Shown piece by piece: positions 10,601 to 21,282 of a stretch of 64,000 nucleotides of DNA; position 1 is the first letter of the stretch, and the number at the start of each line of letters is the position of its first letter. The notes under the pieces were generated by a model that was not told the origin of the DNA, made no database searches, and saw only the letters and a list, made by a program, of their open reading frames with translations. Origin of the DNA: Mycoplasma sp. NEAQ87857 (GTDB taxonomy: Bacteria; Bacillota_I; Bacilli_A; Mycoplasmatales; Metamycoplasmataceae). Where the stretch lies: contig NZ_CP045542.1 of assembly GCF_009792315.1 (NCBI RefSeq), positions 992,001-1,056,000 of the forward strand, read 5' to 3'. The position numbers were made by a program, and so were the translations under genes.

Positions 10601-11370
10601 ATTTTATTATTTACGTTATCAATATTATTTGTCTGTAAATCGTTGGAAATCTCTTGTTGAAGGGTTTTAACTTCTGCATCATTTAATCAATCATTATGAG
10701 TAGTAATTAAGTTTTGAAAGTTATTTGTTAAATTTTGTTTGTGTTGTAAAAAAGATTGCTTTGCCTGATATTTAGTTAAACATAGTTGTTCTAATTTTTG
10801 AATTTTTGTATCTATGTCGTTTAAATCATTGTTTTGAAGTTGATTAACAATCTGATGATATAAAGATTTAACTTCCATATCATCTAATCAAGTAGTTATG
10901 TTTGGGTTTTTAATTTGATTTAAATAATTTTGTTTGGTTTGAATTTTAGTATTCAAAATTTGATTTAAATGATTAATTTTGTTAGTTAGGTTATTAATAT
11001 TATTTGTCTGTAAATCGTTGGAAATCTCTTGTTGAAGGGTTTTAACTTCTGCATCATTTAATCAATTATTATGTGTGGTAATTAGGTTTTGAAAGTTATT
11101 TGTTAAATCTTGTTTATGTTGTAAAAAAGAATGTTTTTTCTTGTTTTTTATCCCAACAATAGTTGAAGGAACAATGATTGTAGTAATTCCTAATGTAGTA
11201 ATTAAAGGAATTCAAAGTTTTTTAGATTTAATAAATGGTGTTTGTGTTAGGAGATTGATTTTATCAATATTTTTAACATTATTTTTATATAAATTATCAA
11301 TTTTATTTGTTATATCTTTGGTATATTTTTCTTTCGAAATATCTTTGTTGATTTTATTATTTTTAGACAT
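7666..11370 (-). CDS. Membrane-anchored transglutaminase-like (TGc) protein with coiled-coil repeats (1234 aa)
   Basis: Predicted surface enzyme of the transglutaminase/protease-like cysteine superfamily. Order: a charged N-terminal tail of about 50 residues, one hydrophobic helix (LWIPLITTLGITTIIVP), a long helical region with two or more 125-aa repeats (WLNDAEVKTLQQEISNDLQ), a middle region rich in aromatic residues, and a C-terminal TGc domain. The catalytic triad is readable: Cys1045 in ECVGYSRNL, His1079 in AAHSWNEVF, Asp1094 in WKVIDLT, with normal spacing. These domains are known as transpeptidases, peptidases or structural modules; substrate and reaction cannot be told here. The topology (N-in, bulk outside) is inferred. 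AGGAG lies four bases before the ATG, and there is a TATAAT at 11399-11404. The middle part carries repeated SPEISPEI inserts with odd base composition. Confidence 0.85.
9120..9387. repeat. Repeated GATTTCAGGGGA units inside the transglutaminase-like gene
   Basis: The unit GATTTCAGGGGAG occurs once at 9120-9133, twice in tandem at 9213-9240 and twice in tandem at 9360-9387. The two double copies are identical over at least 28 bases including the preceding TCTTG. Each codes for SPEI units (SPEISPEIQD). The GGGG core stands out in a region with almost no G or C. Confidence 0.8.
10400..11135. repeat. 375-bp tandem repeat coding for a 125-aa helical module
   Basis: The sequence beginning CAAGTAGTTATGTTTGGG at 10514 recurs at 10889, 375 bases away, and the similarity continues for about 245 bases in each copy and beyond into the CATAGTTGTT segments at about 10405 and 10783. 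The period is a multiple of three, so the copies add 125-aa units to the extracellular helical stalk of the transglutaminase-like protein. Confidence 0.8.
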
Positions 11371-11437
11371 TTTGCTCCTATATATAAATATATATATTAT
11401 TATATTTTAATCTTTTGCATTCATTTTATATTTATTG

Positions 11438-11462
11438 AAAAAATCTCCTAATGGAGATTTTT
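11438..11462 (-). terminator. Terminator of the coiled-coil surface gene
   Basis: AAAAATCTCC / GGAGATTTTT around TAAT, immediately after the TAA at 11468-11470. Confidence 0.85.
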
Positions 11463-11467
11463 ATTTA

Positions 11468-14400
11468 TTAATTTTGTCATGGTATTGTTTGGTTTGAACT
11501 ATCTAGAAATGAATAACCCCAAACACTTCCTTTTATATTAGGAAAAATAGCAGGAGTAGAAGGAAATCAAGTATCTGGTTTAATATTTATTACGTTATCT
11601 TCATATGTGGAACCAGCATAAATACTTGTTATTTTTTTAAGAGATTTTATATTAATTGTGATATCTAATAGAAGTTGTCTATTCAATCCAAATTTTAACG
11701 AAAAATCTACACTATATGTGACACTAAACACTGAATTTCTTTTATATTTTGATTGGTAATCAAATTGTATTTCTCACATACGAGATACACTAGTTGGTTC
11801 TGAAGATGTTGGTAGTGGTATATCTATGTTGTCTGATATAAGTCCATTACCATTAGTAGCACCAAAGCCACCGTGTATTCTAACAAATTGTATTTTATTA
11901 GGATTTTGATCAGCTACTCTTTCATAATAATTTAAATGGATATTATTAATGCCTCTTTCTGTTCTATAATCAGGGGTTTCTTGACCATATTGATTTGTTG
12001 TCGAAAGACCAGTAAATTGATAATCACGTGTTGTTGTTATTGTTGAAGATTCTAAACTGTTTAAATAAGTGTTATGGTTATTCAAAGGAGAAAAACTAGA
12101 GTTTGTTGGTCTAGGTCTATAGTTAGGATTAGGTGAAGTGCTAGTGCTTGTATATGTTTTATTTACTACTCATTTGTATTGTTTATTTTTATCTAGTGTA
12201 TAGTTTGAGTGGTTTAATGTGCGAATAGAATCAAATAGATATGTTGGTTTAGATAAAATTAAATCTTTTTGTAATTTTTCTACTTTTTCATTTAGAACAT
12301 CAATTTCTTTTTGTTTTTCTTCTAATTTTTCACTCATACCATTTGCTAATTCAATTCAAGCGGCTTTAGTTTTTTTAAATAATGATATAAGATCCTTTGG
12401 TGATGTTGAAGTAATAAATGTTCTTAAAAACTCTTTTAAATCTTCATACTTGACAATAGGTTCTTTTGATACACCCATTTTTTTGCAATATGCTTCAAAA
12501 TCATTTTTGAGACTTTGGAGCTTTAAGTTTGTTTTAGTTATTGTTTCATCTACTTCATTTAGTCTTTCTTCGCTTCCCGCGTCTAGTGGTTCCAAGTACT
12601 CTAATCTAGTTCTTTCTAGTTCTTGTAGTAGTTTTTCAAAGATTTCTTTTTTAGTTGAATATGTTTCAGAAAAGTAAGTAATTGCATATTTTTCTTTTAA
12701 TTCTTTGATTCGTTTTACAAAAGGAATGTTTTCTACTGATGAAGTACCATCTGCAGGGTTTAATATTCATAAAGATAATTTATTAATGAAATCTATAATT
12801 TCATCATAATCTCTTCCTTTGTTGTGTCAAAGTAATAACTCTTTGAGCAATCTATCTTGTTCAATCTTTTTAGATGCTAATTGTGCTTTTTTGTCATTAA
12901 TATCTTTTATCTTATCTTCTATTATTTTATTTAACTTAGTTTTTTCAGTTTCTAAAGCATTTATCTCTTGATCTTTAGTTTTGATGGTTTCACCTTGTTT
13001 AGTGATGGTTTTACCTTGTTTAGTGATGGTTTTACCTTGTTTAGTGATGGTTTTACCTTGTTCAGTGATGGTTTCACCTTGTTCAGTGATGGTTTCACCT
13101 TGTTCAGCAATTTTAGCTTCTTTAACTTTTATCTCATTTTTTAAATTAATTACTTGACCATTCAAATCATTTATATTTCCATTAAGCTTTTGCTTAGTAG
13201 CTTCTAAGTCTTGAATTTGATCATTTAATGCTTCTTCTTTTAATTTAAAATACTCATTTTGGAATTCAATCATTTTGTTATTTAAATCATATAATTTATT
13301 GTTATACTCTGTAATTTTAGATTGAATAGTATTTAAGTTTTGGTTTTGAACATCATCTAATACAGTAATAGCATTAAACAAAGGTTCTAAGTTAGTCATT
13401 AAAGGTTTTAATGGAGACATATATGTCTCTAAGCTAGTTTCTTCAGCTTGTTTAACACTAGAAATATAAGTAGAGTATTTACTAATTAATTCTACTTCTT
13501 TAGCTTTTAAGTTCTCTAAGATTTCAATTGCTTTAGCTTTATTATTAGCCAATAATCTATTAGATGTTTCTAATTGCTCTTTAGTAGTATTTAGTTCTCT
13601 AGTTGTTGCTAGTAATTGAGTTTGGGTTTGAGCTAATTCAGCTTTTTTAGATTCTAATTCAAGTTTAATATTGTTTAATTCTAAAACTTTAGCATCATAG
13701 TTTTGTTGTAAAGTTTTTAAATCTTCTTGTAATTGATTAAATTGTGCTAAAAGCTCATTGTATTTAGCTTCTAAAGGTTCTAATCTAGTAGTTTTATATT
13801 CAGCAATAATATCATTGATTTTACTAATAGATTTTTCTACATCTGAACTAAAGTTATCTAAGTTATCTTCATTATTATCATTATTTAAAGCTGCTTCTAA
13901 AGCTGCTTTTTCATTTTGAATTAATTTTGATACTTGGTCTTTATTAGCATAGTTAGAATCACTATCAATAGTGTTTTTAATACCATCTAAAGCACTAATA
14001 ATAGAACCTAAACTCTTATTTAAGTTAGTTTTAACATTAGCTTTTAAGTTAGTTAATGTAGTTTGAAGATCTACGTTTTTTGCTTCTAGTGTGGTATTTT
14101 GGTTTTCTAATTGAGTTTTTAATTCTTCAAGGTTAGCAATTTTTGATTCATTAGATGATTTAACTTCACTTAATTCATTAACTTGAGCTTTAGCAGCTTC
14201 AAGTTCTAATAAAGTAGCACTTAAAGTACTAGAAGTTTCATCAAATAATTGGTCATCTAAACTTGAAATCTCTTTGAAGAAGTTTTTAACATTAGCTGCT
14301 ATTAAAGCTGTATCAATTCCATTAACCATAGTAAAATCTTTAGTTTCTTTAGCTTTAGCTAATTGGTCTTTAGTTTCAGCTAACATCGCTTGAAGTCTTT

Positions 14401-15313
14401 GAGCATAGATATTAACTTTAGATAATTTATCTTCTACAATTTGTTTAAAGCTATTAACAAATTGTACGTTAGTTAATAATGATAAGTCTCTAGTAGATAA
14501 GTTATTTAGTTTTTTACTATATTCATCTAAATGAATTAATTGTTGTTCTACAGTAGCAATTTGGTTAGCTATTACAGATTCTAAGTTAGTTGAAACTTGG
14601 TTAATTTCATTTAATTTGTTTGCTAAAATCTCTTTAGTTTTTTGAATTTCAGCATATAAAATAAGTTGTAATTGATTATTAGCATTATCTAAGTTATCTT
14701 TAATGCTATTTAGTTTTTGAATTGCTTTAATTACATCTTTACGATTATTAATTTCAATACTATCTACTTCTTCAAAAGATCTATTAATAATATCAATAAT
14801 GACTGAGATATTATTTGAGATAGCTTCTGTTAAAGAAGAAGTATTAGCTTGAGCTTTAACAAAAGAATCTTTAACTAATTGTAGCTTAATCTTATAATCT
14901 TGAATTTGACGTTGAATTTCATTGTTAATTTCACTAAATCCTAATGAATTAATATCAATTTCATTATTATCATTAGTATTTGTATTAGAATTTTTAGATT
15001 TATCTAAAAATTCTTGTAATAACTTAATGATTTCATTTTGGTCAATGTTTTTAAAGTTATCACTTAAATTATTAATTGCTACTAATCTAGTATATTGGTC
15101 ATTTAAGATATTCTTTTGAGTAGTTAGTTGTTTATGCTTGATTTTTCATTGTTCTAATTCAGATTGTAATCGAGCAATTTCGCTATCTCTAATAGCGATT
15201 TTTTTATTTAAAGGAATTAAAATTGAAGGAGTTGTAATACAACTACCAATTACTAAACCAGCTGTAGTAGCTCCTAAAATTATAAGTTTATTTTTTTTAT
15301 TAGTGTTTGTCAT
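11468..15313 (-). CDS. Very long coiled-coil surface protein (1281 aa)
   Basis: Exported, probably membrane-attached protein. The N-terminus MTNTNKKNKLIILGATTAGL starts a single hydrophobic helix; IGSC about residue 24 could serve as a weak lipobox, otherwise the helix is an uncleaved anchor. Most of the chain (residues about 40 to 900) is Gln/Glu/Leu/Asn-rich heptad coiled coil. It includes six tandem seven-residue repeats (GETITEQ / GKTITKQ) encoded at 12983-13108. The last 250 residues are different, Ser/Thr/Tyr/Pro-rich and probably a globular head, ending DSSNQTIPWQN. I recognise no enzyme motif. The ATG lacks a clear Shine-Dalgarno sequence and lies 11 bases after a terminator-like hairpin. 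The neighbour downstream has the same anchor-stalk-head plan, so the two may work at the same surface. Role in adhesion or structure is inference. Confidence 0.85.
12983..13108. repeat. Six 21-bp tandem repeats (7-aa coiled-coil unit)
   Basis: Six head-to-tail copies of a 21-base unit with core TGATGGTTTYACCTTGTTYAG, coding for GETITEQ or GKTITKQ. Since 21 is a multiple of three, copy-number change would lengthen or shorten the stalk without a frameshift. Confidence 0.9.
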
Positions 15314-15324
15314 ATTTAATATAT

Positions 15325-15354
15325 AAAAAATCTATCTTTATAAGATAGATTTTA
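15325..15354 (-). terminator. Terminator-like hairpin just upstream of the coiled-coil gene
   Basis: AAAATCTATCTT (15327-15338) and AAGATAGATTTT (15342-15353) around TAT, followed on the minus strand by T-rich sequence. It ends about 12 bases before the ATG at 15313, while the upstream gene already has its own terminator at 15404-15446. A leader attenuator is possible. Confidence 0.6.
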
Positions 15355-15403
15355 ATTAGGTGTTTATAAAACTAATATGTTTGATCGGTAGTATTTAAAG
15401 ATG

Positions 15404-15446
15404 TTAAAATCAAACACATCTAAAAGTATATTTTTAGATGTGTTTG
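15404..15446 (-). terminator. Terminator of the 133-aa unknown gene
   Basis: CAAACACATCTAAAA (15411-15425) pairs perfectly with TTTTAGATGTGTTTG (15432-15446). It lies just past the TAA at 15456-15458. Confidence 0.8.
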
Positions 15447-15455
15447 TTAAATAAG

Positions 15456-15857
15456 TTATTTATTATTAAATCAATACAACTTAAATTTAGCTTCTTCATT
15501 ATTAAGTAAGCTTTGAATTTTGACTAAAATATTAGTATCAAGTCCTAAATCTAATATGTAGCTCGCTTTATCAGTAATTGATAAAAAAGTTTCTTTGTCA
15601 ATTCTAAAAAAGTTATCTAAATCTACAAAATATAATTTTCTAGAATCATCATAACTTGATTTGATATTTAAAGCAATTTGATTTGTTAATTTATCGTTAG
15701 TTTTGATTAAATTAACAAAAATAAAATCATCTTCAATTTCAGCTATAGGTGTGATTAAACCAAATTTTTTATCATAATTACCTTTAAACTGCTTATTAAC
15801 TTTTGGTTTAAATTGAAACAAAGCACATATTAAATCCATTGTGTTATTAAAACTCAT
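15456..15857 (-). CDS. Unknown small soluble protein (133 aa)
   Basis: No signal peptide or membrane helix. The sequence begins MSFNNTMDLICALF and ends KFKLYWFNNK after one TGA-coded Trp. It alternates short strands and helices (NIKSSYDDSRKLYFVDLDNFF) and looks like a small alpha/beta domain, but I recognise no family. I chose the ATG at 15857 because AGGAG sits five bases upstream; an in-frame ATG 21 bases earlier has no such site. It is monocistronic: a long gap precedes it and a strong terminator follows. Confidence 0.75.
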
Positions 15858-16430
15858 TTTTACTCCTAGATTTTTCACAAAACAACTAATGAAATTATTT
15901 CCATAATTTATTATAGCATCATTATTGCTTAAAGTGCTTAATAATTATAAAAAGCTTTTAGATATTTGGTTTGGTTTTTGATAAATATGTTTTTTGATAT
16001 CTTTTTTAAATATCTTGCTTTAAAATTAGAAAATTAAAGCAAGCATTTAAATACAACATATACAAAAGTAAGATGATGAACACCAAAATTTAATTTGATT
16101 TTATTGTTGTTAGAAGTTAAAAATGTAGATCCCTTTAGATAAATTAATACAAATTTATTATCTATTGATATTTTTAATTACTGAAGCCATCTAAACATTT
16201 AAAATATCATCAATGACAAAAATTAAACTATTTCATTATTTACCAATAATTGTTATAAAGCTACTTTTTTAATCATTTTTTATTATTTTTGATAATTCCA
16301 AAAATGAAAACAGAGTGAAAAAAGTTTTTAATTTTACATAAAAATACGTTAAAAAACTAATTTAAATTAAATTATTATATAATTTTAAAAATTAGAATTA
16401 AAACAATCAACCACTAAGGAGAATTGATAT
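15858..16430. other. Intergenic region between divergent units, no gene seen
   Basis: These 573 bases separate the minus-strand unknown gene from the plus-strand nusB operon. I find no supported open frame or tRNA. A plus-strand -10 box TATAAT lies at 16378-16383, about 48 bases before nusB, without a recognisable -35. Confidence 0.5.
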
Positions 16431-16922
16431 ATGAACCATAAAACGAGAAGACAAATAAGAATAGAAATTATTCAAATTTTATATAAATTTGAACTATTAG
16501 AAACACCCATAGATTTAAAAACTATTATGGATGAATTCCCATATATCAATGATGAACAACTATTAACTATAAAGAAAATTGCCAAAAACTATGATTTTTT
16601 AAAGAAAACAATTTCCAAATTTATGAATCGAGATTGATCTTGAGATAGAGTAAGTCCTTTAATTCGTGGTATTTTATTAAACTCAGCTAATGAATTATTT
16701 TTCTTGCCACCAAGAATTGTCATCAATGAAGCTCTTGAAATTACTAAAACCTATTTCCCAAAAGCGAATCTAAGTGAAGAAGAACTTAAAAAAGATCGTG
16801 AATTTGATCACATTCAATATCGTTTTGTCAATGGTATTTTAGAAAACTACTATAAATTATTAGTACATTTAGAATACTATTCAGCTAAAGATGATGCTGT
16901 TTCAGAAAAAGAAAGTAAATAA
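16431..16922 (+). CDS. nusB: Transcription antitermination factor NusB
   Basis: NusB is an all-helical RNA-binding protein that joins NusE (S10) in antitermination complexes on rRNA operons. The protein is 163 aa. Diagnostic segments are the start RRQIRIEIIQILYKFEL, the WDRVSPLIRGILLNSANELFF stretch (beginning WSWD, both Trp coded by TGA) and VINEALEITKTYF with FVNGIL later, which match the family core (INEaiel, fVNGiL). The ATG follows AAGGAG by nine bases. It is the first gene of a seven-gene plus-strand operon running to 21989. The C-terminus is slightly longer and acidic. Standard start and full length. Confidence 0.95.
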
Positions 16923-17376
16923 TTTAATACATTTATTGATTGATACACAAGGTTATAATTACAAGCAAAGAAAAATTACTTATAAATACTTTGCTAAAGT
17001 TCTTGCAGTTAATGAAATATTTAAGCAACAAAGCTTAATCATTAAGATTAACATCGATAATTCTCCAAGAGCATCCTATAATGATATAGGTGCTTTTATT
17101 TCATTTTTTGAAAGTTTAATTGAATTTAACAATAATATTAATGAAACTGAACAAGAAATGATTAAGAACTTTTATCGTTATGCTTTAATGCATTTAGCTT
17201 ATAAAGCTTATGAAAAACAACAAGATTTACCTTTTTTATTAACCCAAGCTTATAATAAAGACAATGAAATAGAGTTAAATAATCAAAAACGTCAATATTA
17301 TTATCAATTCCTTGATCAGTTCCAAAAAAGAACAATGTACAATCAAACTGTTATTAAATTATTAAGAAGTTTATAA
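16891..17376 (+). CDS. Conserved-looking hypothetical protein between nusB and sufS (about 161 aa)
   Basis: I do not recognise the family. The chain is helical, cytoplasmic and basic at both ends, with segments YNYKQRKITYKYFAKVL and FYRYALMHLAYKAYEKQ. The start is uncertain: the ATG at 16891 overlaps nusB by 32 bases and lacks a good Shine-Dalgarno sequence, whereas a TTG at 16936 after the nusB stop is another option. The stop TAA shares its last base with the sufS ATG, so it is translated as part of the operon and coupled to sufS. No TGA-coded Trp occurs in it. Confidence 0.7.
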   Translation: MMLFQKKKVNNLIHLLIDTQGYNYKQRKITYKYFAKVLAVNEIFKQQSLIIKINIDNSPRASYNDIGAFISFFESLIEFNNNINETEQEMIKNFYRYALMHLAYKAYEKQQDLPFLLTQAYNKDNEIELNNQKRQYYYQFLDQFQKRTMYNQTVIKLLRSL

Positions 17377-18551
17377 TGAATCAAAAAATTAGAGATCAAT
17401 TTCCAATCTTACAAGACATCACTTATTTTGATAGTGCAGCTTTAGTATTAAAACCCAAAATAGCAATTGATGCAATGAATGATTTTTATTTAAATAAATC
17501 AATATCTTCTAGAACTGCTGATACACCTTTAGGTAATATAGTCAATCAAGTAATCTTAGAAACTAGACAAAAAGTAGCACATTTATTAGATGCAAAAGAT
17601 AATGAAGTTATATTCACTAGTGGAACTACTGAATCAATTAATTATTTTGCTAATATGGTAAGTAGTCTTATTCAAGCAAATGATGTGATTTTACTTAGTG
17701 CTTATAATCATTCATCCAATTTAATTCCTTGGTTTGAATTAGCAAAAAGAACTAATGCAATCATTAAAATCTCTCAAAACATCATTGATGATATTGATGA
17801 TAAAGTCAAAATTGTAGCCATTAGTCAAGAAACAAACAATTTCAACCAAAACTTTGATATAAATTTAATAGCTAATTATGCTCATAAGCATAATGCTATA
17901 GTGTTTTCAGATGCCGCTCAAGCAATTAGTCATCAAAAAGTATCATTAAATACCGTTGATGTAGTAGCATTTAGTACCAATAAGTTTTATGGACCTACTG
18001 GAATGGGAGTATTAGCAATTAAAGAATCAATTTTAAAACAACTTCGTCCAACTAAATTTGGTGGAGGAAGTGTTGATGAAATATTAAAAGATGCTAATTG
18101 AACAATGAAAAAAACTATTTCAGCTTTTGAACCAGGAACACCTGATTTAGCAGGATTTTTTATGTTTGATAAAGCTTTAGATTTCTTTAATTCTATAGGG
18201 TATGAAAAATCTCAAGCAATCTTATTAGAATTATCTAATTATTTACATGCTGAATTAAATAAATTAGATAATGTTCAAGTTTATACCAAAGCCGGAGATA
18301 ATATTGCTTTAATTAATCTTTATTTAAAAGTAAATGATCAAAAAGTAATGATTAATCCTCAAGATGTAGCAACTTATTTAGGTGATAGAAATATTTATAC
18401 TATTGCAGGAATATTTTGTGCTCCATATTTAAGAAATATTAAACAACAATATTCTTATTTAAGAATATCACTAGGGATTTATAATACTAAAGATGACATT
18501 GATAAATTAATCAAAGCATTAGCTAATGGAGGAGATTTTTATGCATTTTAA
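17376..18551 (+). CDS. sufS: Cysteine desulfurase (SufS/NifS family)
   Basis: PLP enzyme that takes sulfur from cysteine as an enzyme persulfide for Fe-S cluster (and possibly tRNA thiolation) pathways. It is 391 aa, the usual size. The PLP lysine is Lys203 in FSTNKFYGPTGMGVL, preceded by SDAAQA (cofactor Asp). The nucleophilic cysteine is Cys348 in AGIFCAPYLR. Other family marks are FTSGTTESIN and RPTKFGGGSVDEI. One TGA (Trp) near codon 242 interrupts the frame only under the standard code. The ATG overlaps the previous stop (TAATG). It is followed 10 bases inside its own end by sufU, its normal partner, so the two form a minimal SUF pair. Confidence 0.95.
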
Positions 18552-18957
18552 CCAAAATCAAGCACGTGAAATCATAATGAATCACTATATTAACTCAAAT
18601 AATAAACAATCTTTAACTAATTTTGATACAGTATTTAGTACTACTTGTTCAGATAAATTAGAAATTACTTTTACTAATAACAATAATGTAATTAGTGATA
18701 TTAAATTTAATGGTCATGGTTGTGCTGTATTTATTGCTAGTTGTGATTTATTTATTGATTTAGTTCAAAATAAACCTTTAGCTGAAATTAAACAATTAGC
18801 AAGCAATTTTATTAAATTTATCAATCAAGAACCAATTAAAGATGATGTTATAGCTTCATTAGGTGATTTATGAGTTTTTTATAATGTTAAAACTCATTTA
18901 AATAGAGTTAATTGTGCAAGTTTGTGTGCAAAATACTTTTTAGATTTAGATGCTTAA
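18541..18957 (+). CDS. sufU: Sulfur-transfer/scaffold protein SufU (NifU/IscU-like)
   Basis: Partner of SufS that accepts the persulfide sulfur through a zinc-bound cysteine in Gram-positive-type SUF systems. The 138-aa chain has Cys36 with Asp38 (TTCSDKL), Cys61 in GHGCAVFIASCDL and Cys125/Cys129 in NRVNCASLC, which matches the three conserved metal-ligand positions. The ATG at 18541 follows GGAGGAG closely; an in-frame ATG 15 bases earlier lacks a site. It overlaps sufS by 11 bases and dinB by 8. One Trp is coded by TGA. It is at the short end of the family but otherwise normal. Confidence 0.93.
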
Positions 18958-20191
18958 TTCATATATTTTTCATATTGATTTTGATTGCTTTTTTGTTAGC
19001 GCGATACGAAAAATTCGACCTAATTTAAAAAATAAACCAGTAGCAATTTGTAAAAATGCAATGCATGCAATTGCTGTAAGCATTAGTTATGAACTTAGAA
19101 ATCTCGGGATTAAAGTTGGAGCTACTAAGCAAGAAATTTTAAAAAAAGAACCTAAAACTATATTTGTTGAAAGTCATTTTGAGCTATTTAACTATGTTTC
19201 AAGTGAAATTTTTGATTATATAGCTAAAAATATTTCAAACAAGATTGAAATTTCATCAATTGATGAGTGCTATATAGATGTTTCACATTTGGTTAATAAT
19301 GATAATCAAGCTAAAGCTTTAGCTAAAAAGATTCAAAACATTATTCTAAAAAGATTTGATATTCCTGTTACTATTGGAATATCAAATAATAAATTTGCTG
19401 CAAAATTAACCACTAACATTAATAAACCATTTGGAATAGGTTTAACTAATCAAGAAAACTTTAAAAGCAATTTTTTTGATTTACCAATAGCTAAATATCA
19501 TGGAATAGGCAAAAAAATTGCTTTTAAATTACAACAAATAGGAATTAATACTATTGGCGATTTAGCAGCTTGTAAAATAGATGATATAAGACTAGATGCG
19601 ATTTTAGGTTCATTAACTTATAAGTATTTAGAAGTATTAAATCCTGATTTTACTCAACATATTAGTTATAAAGATACTCAACCTAAAGGGATAGGTAATG
19701 AAATTACTTTTAATAATAAGTTTATAAGTTTAGAAGAAATTCAAAATAATCTTAATAACTTAGCTAAAAAAGTAAGCACTAGAATGATTCAACATAATTT
19801 AGTTGGAGATGTATTAACTATTAATGTCAGATTAAATGGTAAAAAATGAACTAACAAACAAGTTAAATTAAATTCATTTACTAATGATTATTTAATTATT
19901 TTTCATAATGCTATGGCATTATTTAATGATTTTTTTGAAGAACAATTAATTCTAGGAATTGGTATAAGAATGAGTAATTTAACTAGTGTTTTTGATCATT
20001 ATCAAAAACAATCATTATTTGATCAAATTCAAGATTCTAAAACATCATACCAAGTGCAAAAAATTATTAATCAAATCAATCGCAAAATTAAAAACAATAT
20101 TACAATGACAATGAAAGATTATCAAAAGAAAAAATCACAAAGTGATTTTTTAGGTGAATTTAGTCAAACACAAGGAATATATAAAAAATAG
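18950..20191 (+). CDS. dinB: Y-family DNA polymerase IV (DinB)
   Basis: Error-prone translesion polymerase. The 413-aa protein has the two metal-binding motifs of the family: Asp10 in FHIDFDCFFVSA and Asp105-Glu106 in ISSIDECYID. These are followed by the thumb helix-hairpin-helix segment (FDLPIAKYHGIGKKIAFKLQ, residues around 180) and a little-finger domain. The C-terminus QKKKSQSDFLGEFSQTQG is Gln/Lys-rich; I do not see a canonical beta-clamp pentapeptide with certainty. The ATG overlaps the sufU stop by eight bases, so translation is coupled. No LexA-type site is seen, and expression probably follows the operon. Confidence 0.93.
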
Positions 20192-20199
20192 GAGAATCA

Positions 20200-21282
20200 A
20201 TGAAAATAGGAATTTATGGTGGAAGTTTTGACCCAATTCATCAAGGTCATATTAAATCTGCAAGATATGCAATTAAAGAGCTAAATTTAGATAAATTAAT
20301 TTTTGTCCCAACTAATTGCTCACCTTTTAAAAAAAATAAATCAAAAACTTCTAATCAAGATAAACTAAATATGATTAATTTAGTTTTAGAAGATAAAATG
20401 GAAGTTAGTGATTTTGAAATCAAACGTGGAGGAGTTAGTTATACTATTGATACTGTTAAATATTTTGCTAACAAATATAAAAAAGATCAATTATATTTAA
20501 TTATTGGTTCAGATAATTTAACTAAATTAAATAAATGAAAAGATATTGATACTATTAGTCAATTAGCTCAAATAGCAGTATTACGTAGAGAGGCAAAAAT
20601 CAATAAATTAAACTTAAAAAAATATAATGGAATTTTATTGAAAAATCGTTTATACGATTTTTCATCAACTAACTTTAAAAAAGGATTTTTAGATTTAGTA
20701 GATGATAAAGTATTAAATTATATTCAAGCTAGAGGTTTATATTTAGAACAAATTATTCATAATAGTTTAACTGCTTTAAGAGCTAAACACTCAGTATCAA
20801 CTGCAAGCTTTGCTGCAGAATTAGCTAAAGCACATAACTTAGATGCTAAACAAGCTTACACAGCAGGATTAGTGCATGATATTGCTAAAGAATGATCTAT
20901 TGCTAGTTCTAGAAGTTTTATTCAAGAATATCAACCAGAATTAATTAATGCAAGTGATTTTGAACTTCATCAAATTTGTGGTGCTTTATGATTGAAATAT
21001 GGATATAAATTACAAGATCAAGCAGTAATTGAAGCTGTAAGATACCACACTACTATGAAATTAGAAATGAGCGATTTAGATAAAATTCTTTTTATTGCAG
21101 ATAAAATATGCCAAGGACGTAAATTCCCTGGAATTCAAAAAGTAAGAGAATTATGCTTTAAGGATTTAAATCAAGGTTTTAAAGAGGTAGTTTATCAAAC
21201 TTATTTATTTAATATTAATAAAGGTGTAGAATTTAGTCCTCTTGCTTTAGAAATTTATCAAAAACATATGGGAGGAAAATAA
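20200..21282 (+). CDS. nadD: Fused nicotinate-nucleotide adenylyltransferase and YqeK-like HD hydrolase
   Basis: Two enzymes in one 360-aa chain. Residues 1-190 are NadD, which makes NaAD from NaMN and ATP in NAD synthesis: GSFDPIHQGH holds the nucleotide-binding His14 and His17. Residues from about 190 on are an HD-domain phosphohydrolase of the YqeK type, with His197 (RAKHSVST) and His226-Asp227 (GLVHDIAKE), then VRYHTT and LFIADKI. YqeK relatives are reported to hydrolyse diadenosine tetraphosphate. In Bacillus nadD and yqeK are adjacent separate genes, while several mycoplasmas have this fusion. The ATG at 20200 has AGGAG five bases upstream, and the stop overlaps the next ATG (TAATG). 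Two TGA Trp codons lie in the linker and HD part. Confidence 0.93.

Noticed and set aside
17376-18551. Apparent frameshift or split of sufS, dinB, parC, dnaX and other genes into pieces
   Set aside because: The pieces stay in the same frame and are separated only by TGA, which is Trp in this organism. Alignable motifs run across the joins.
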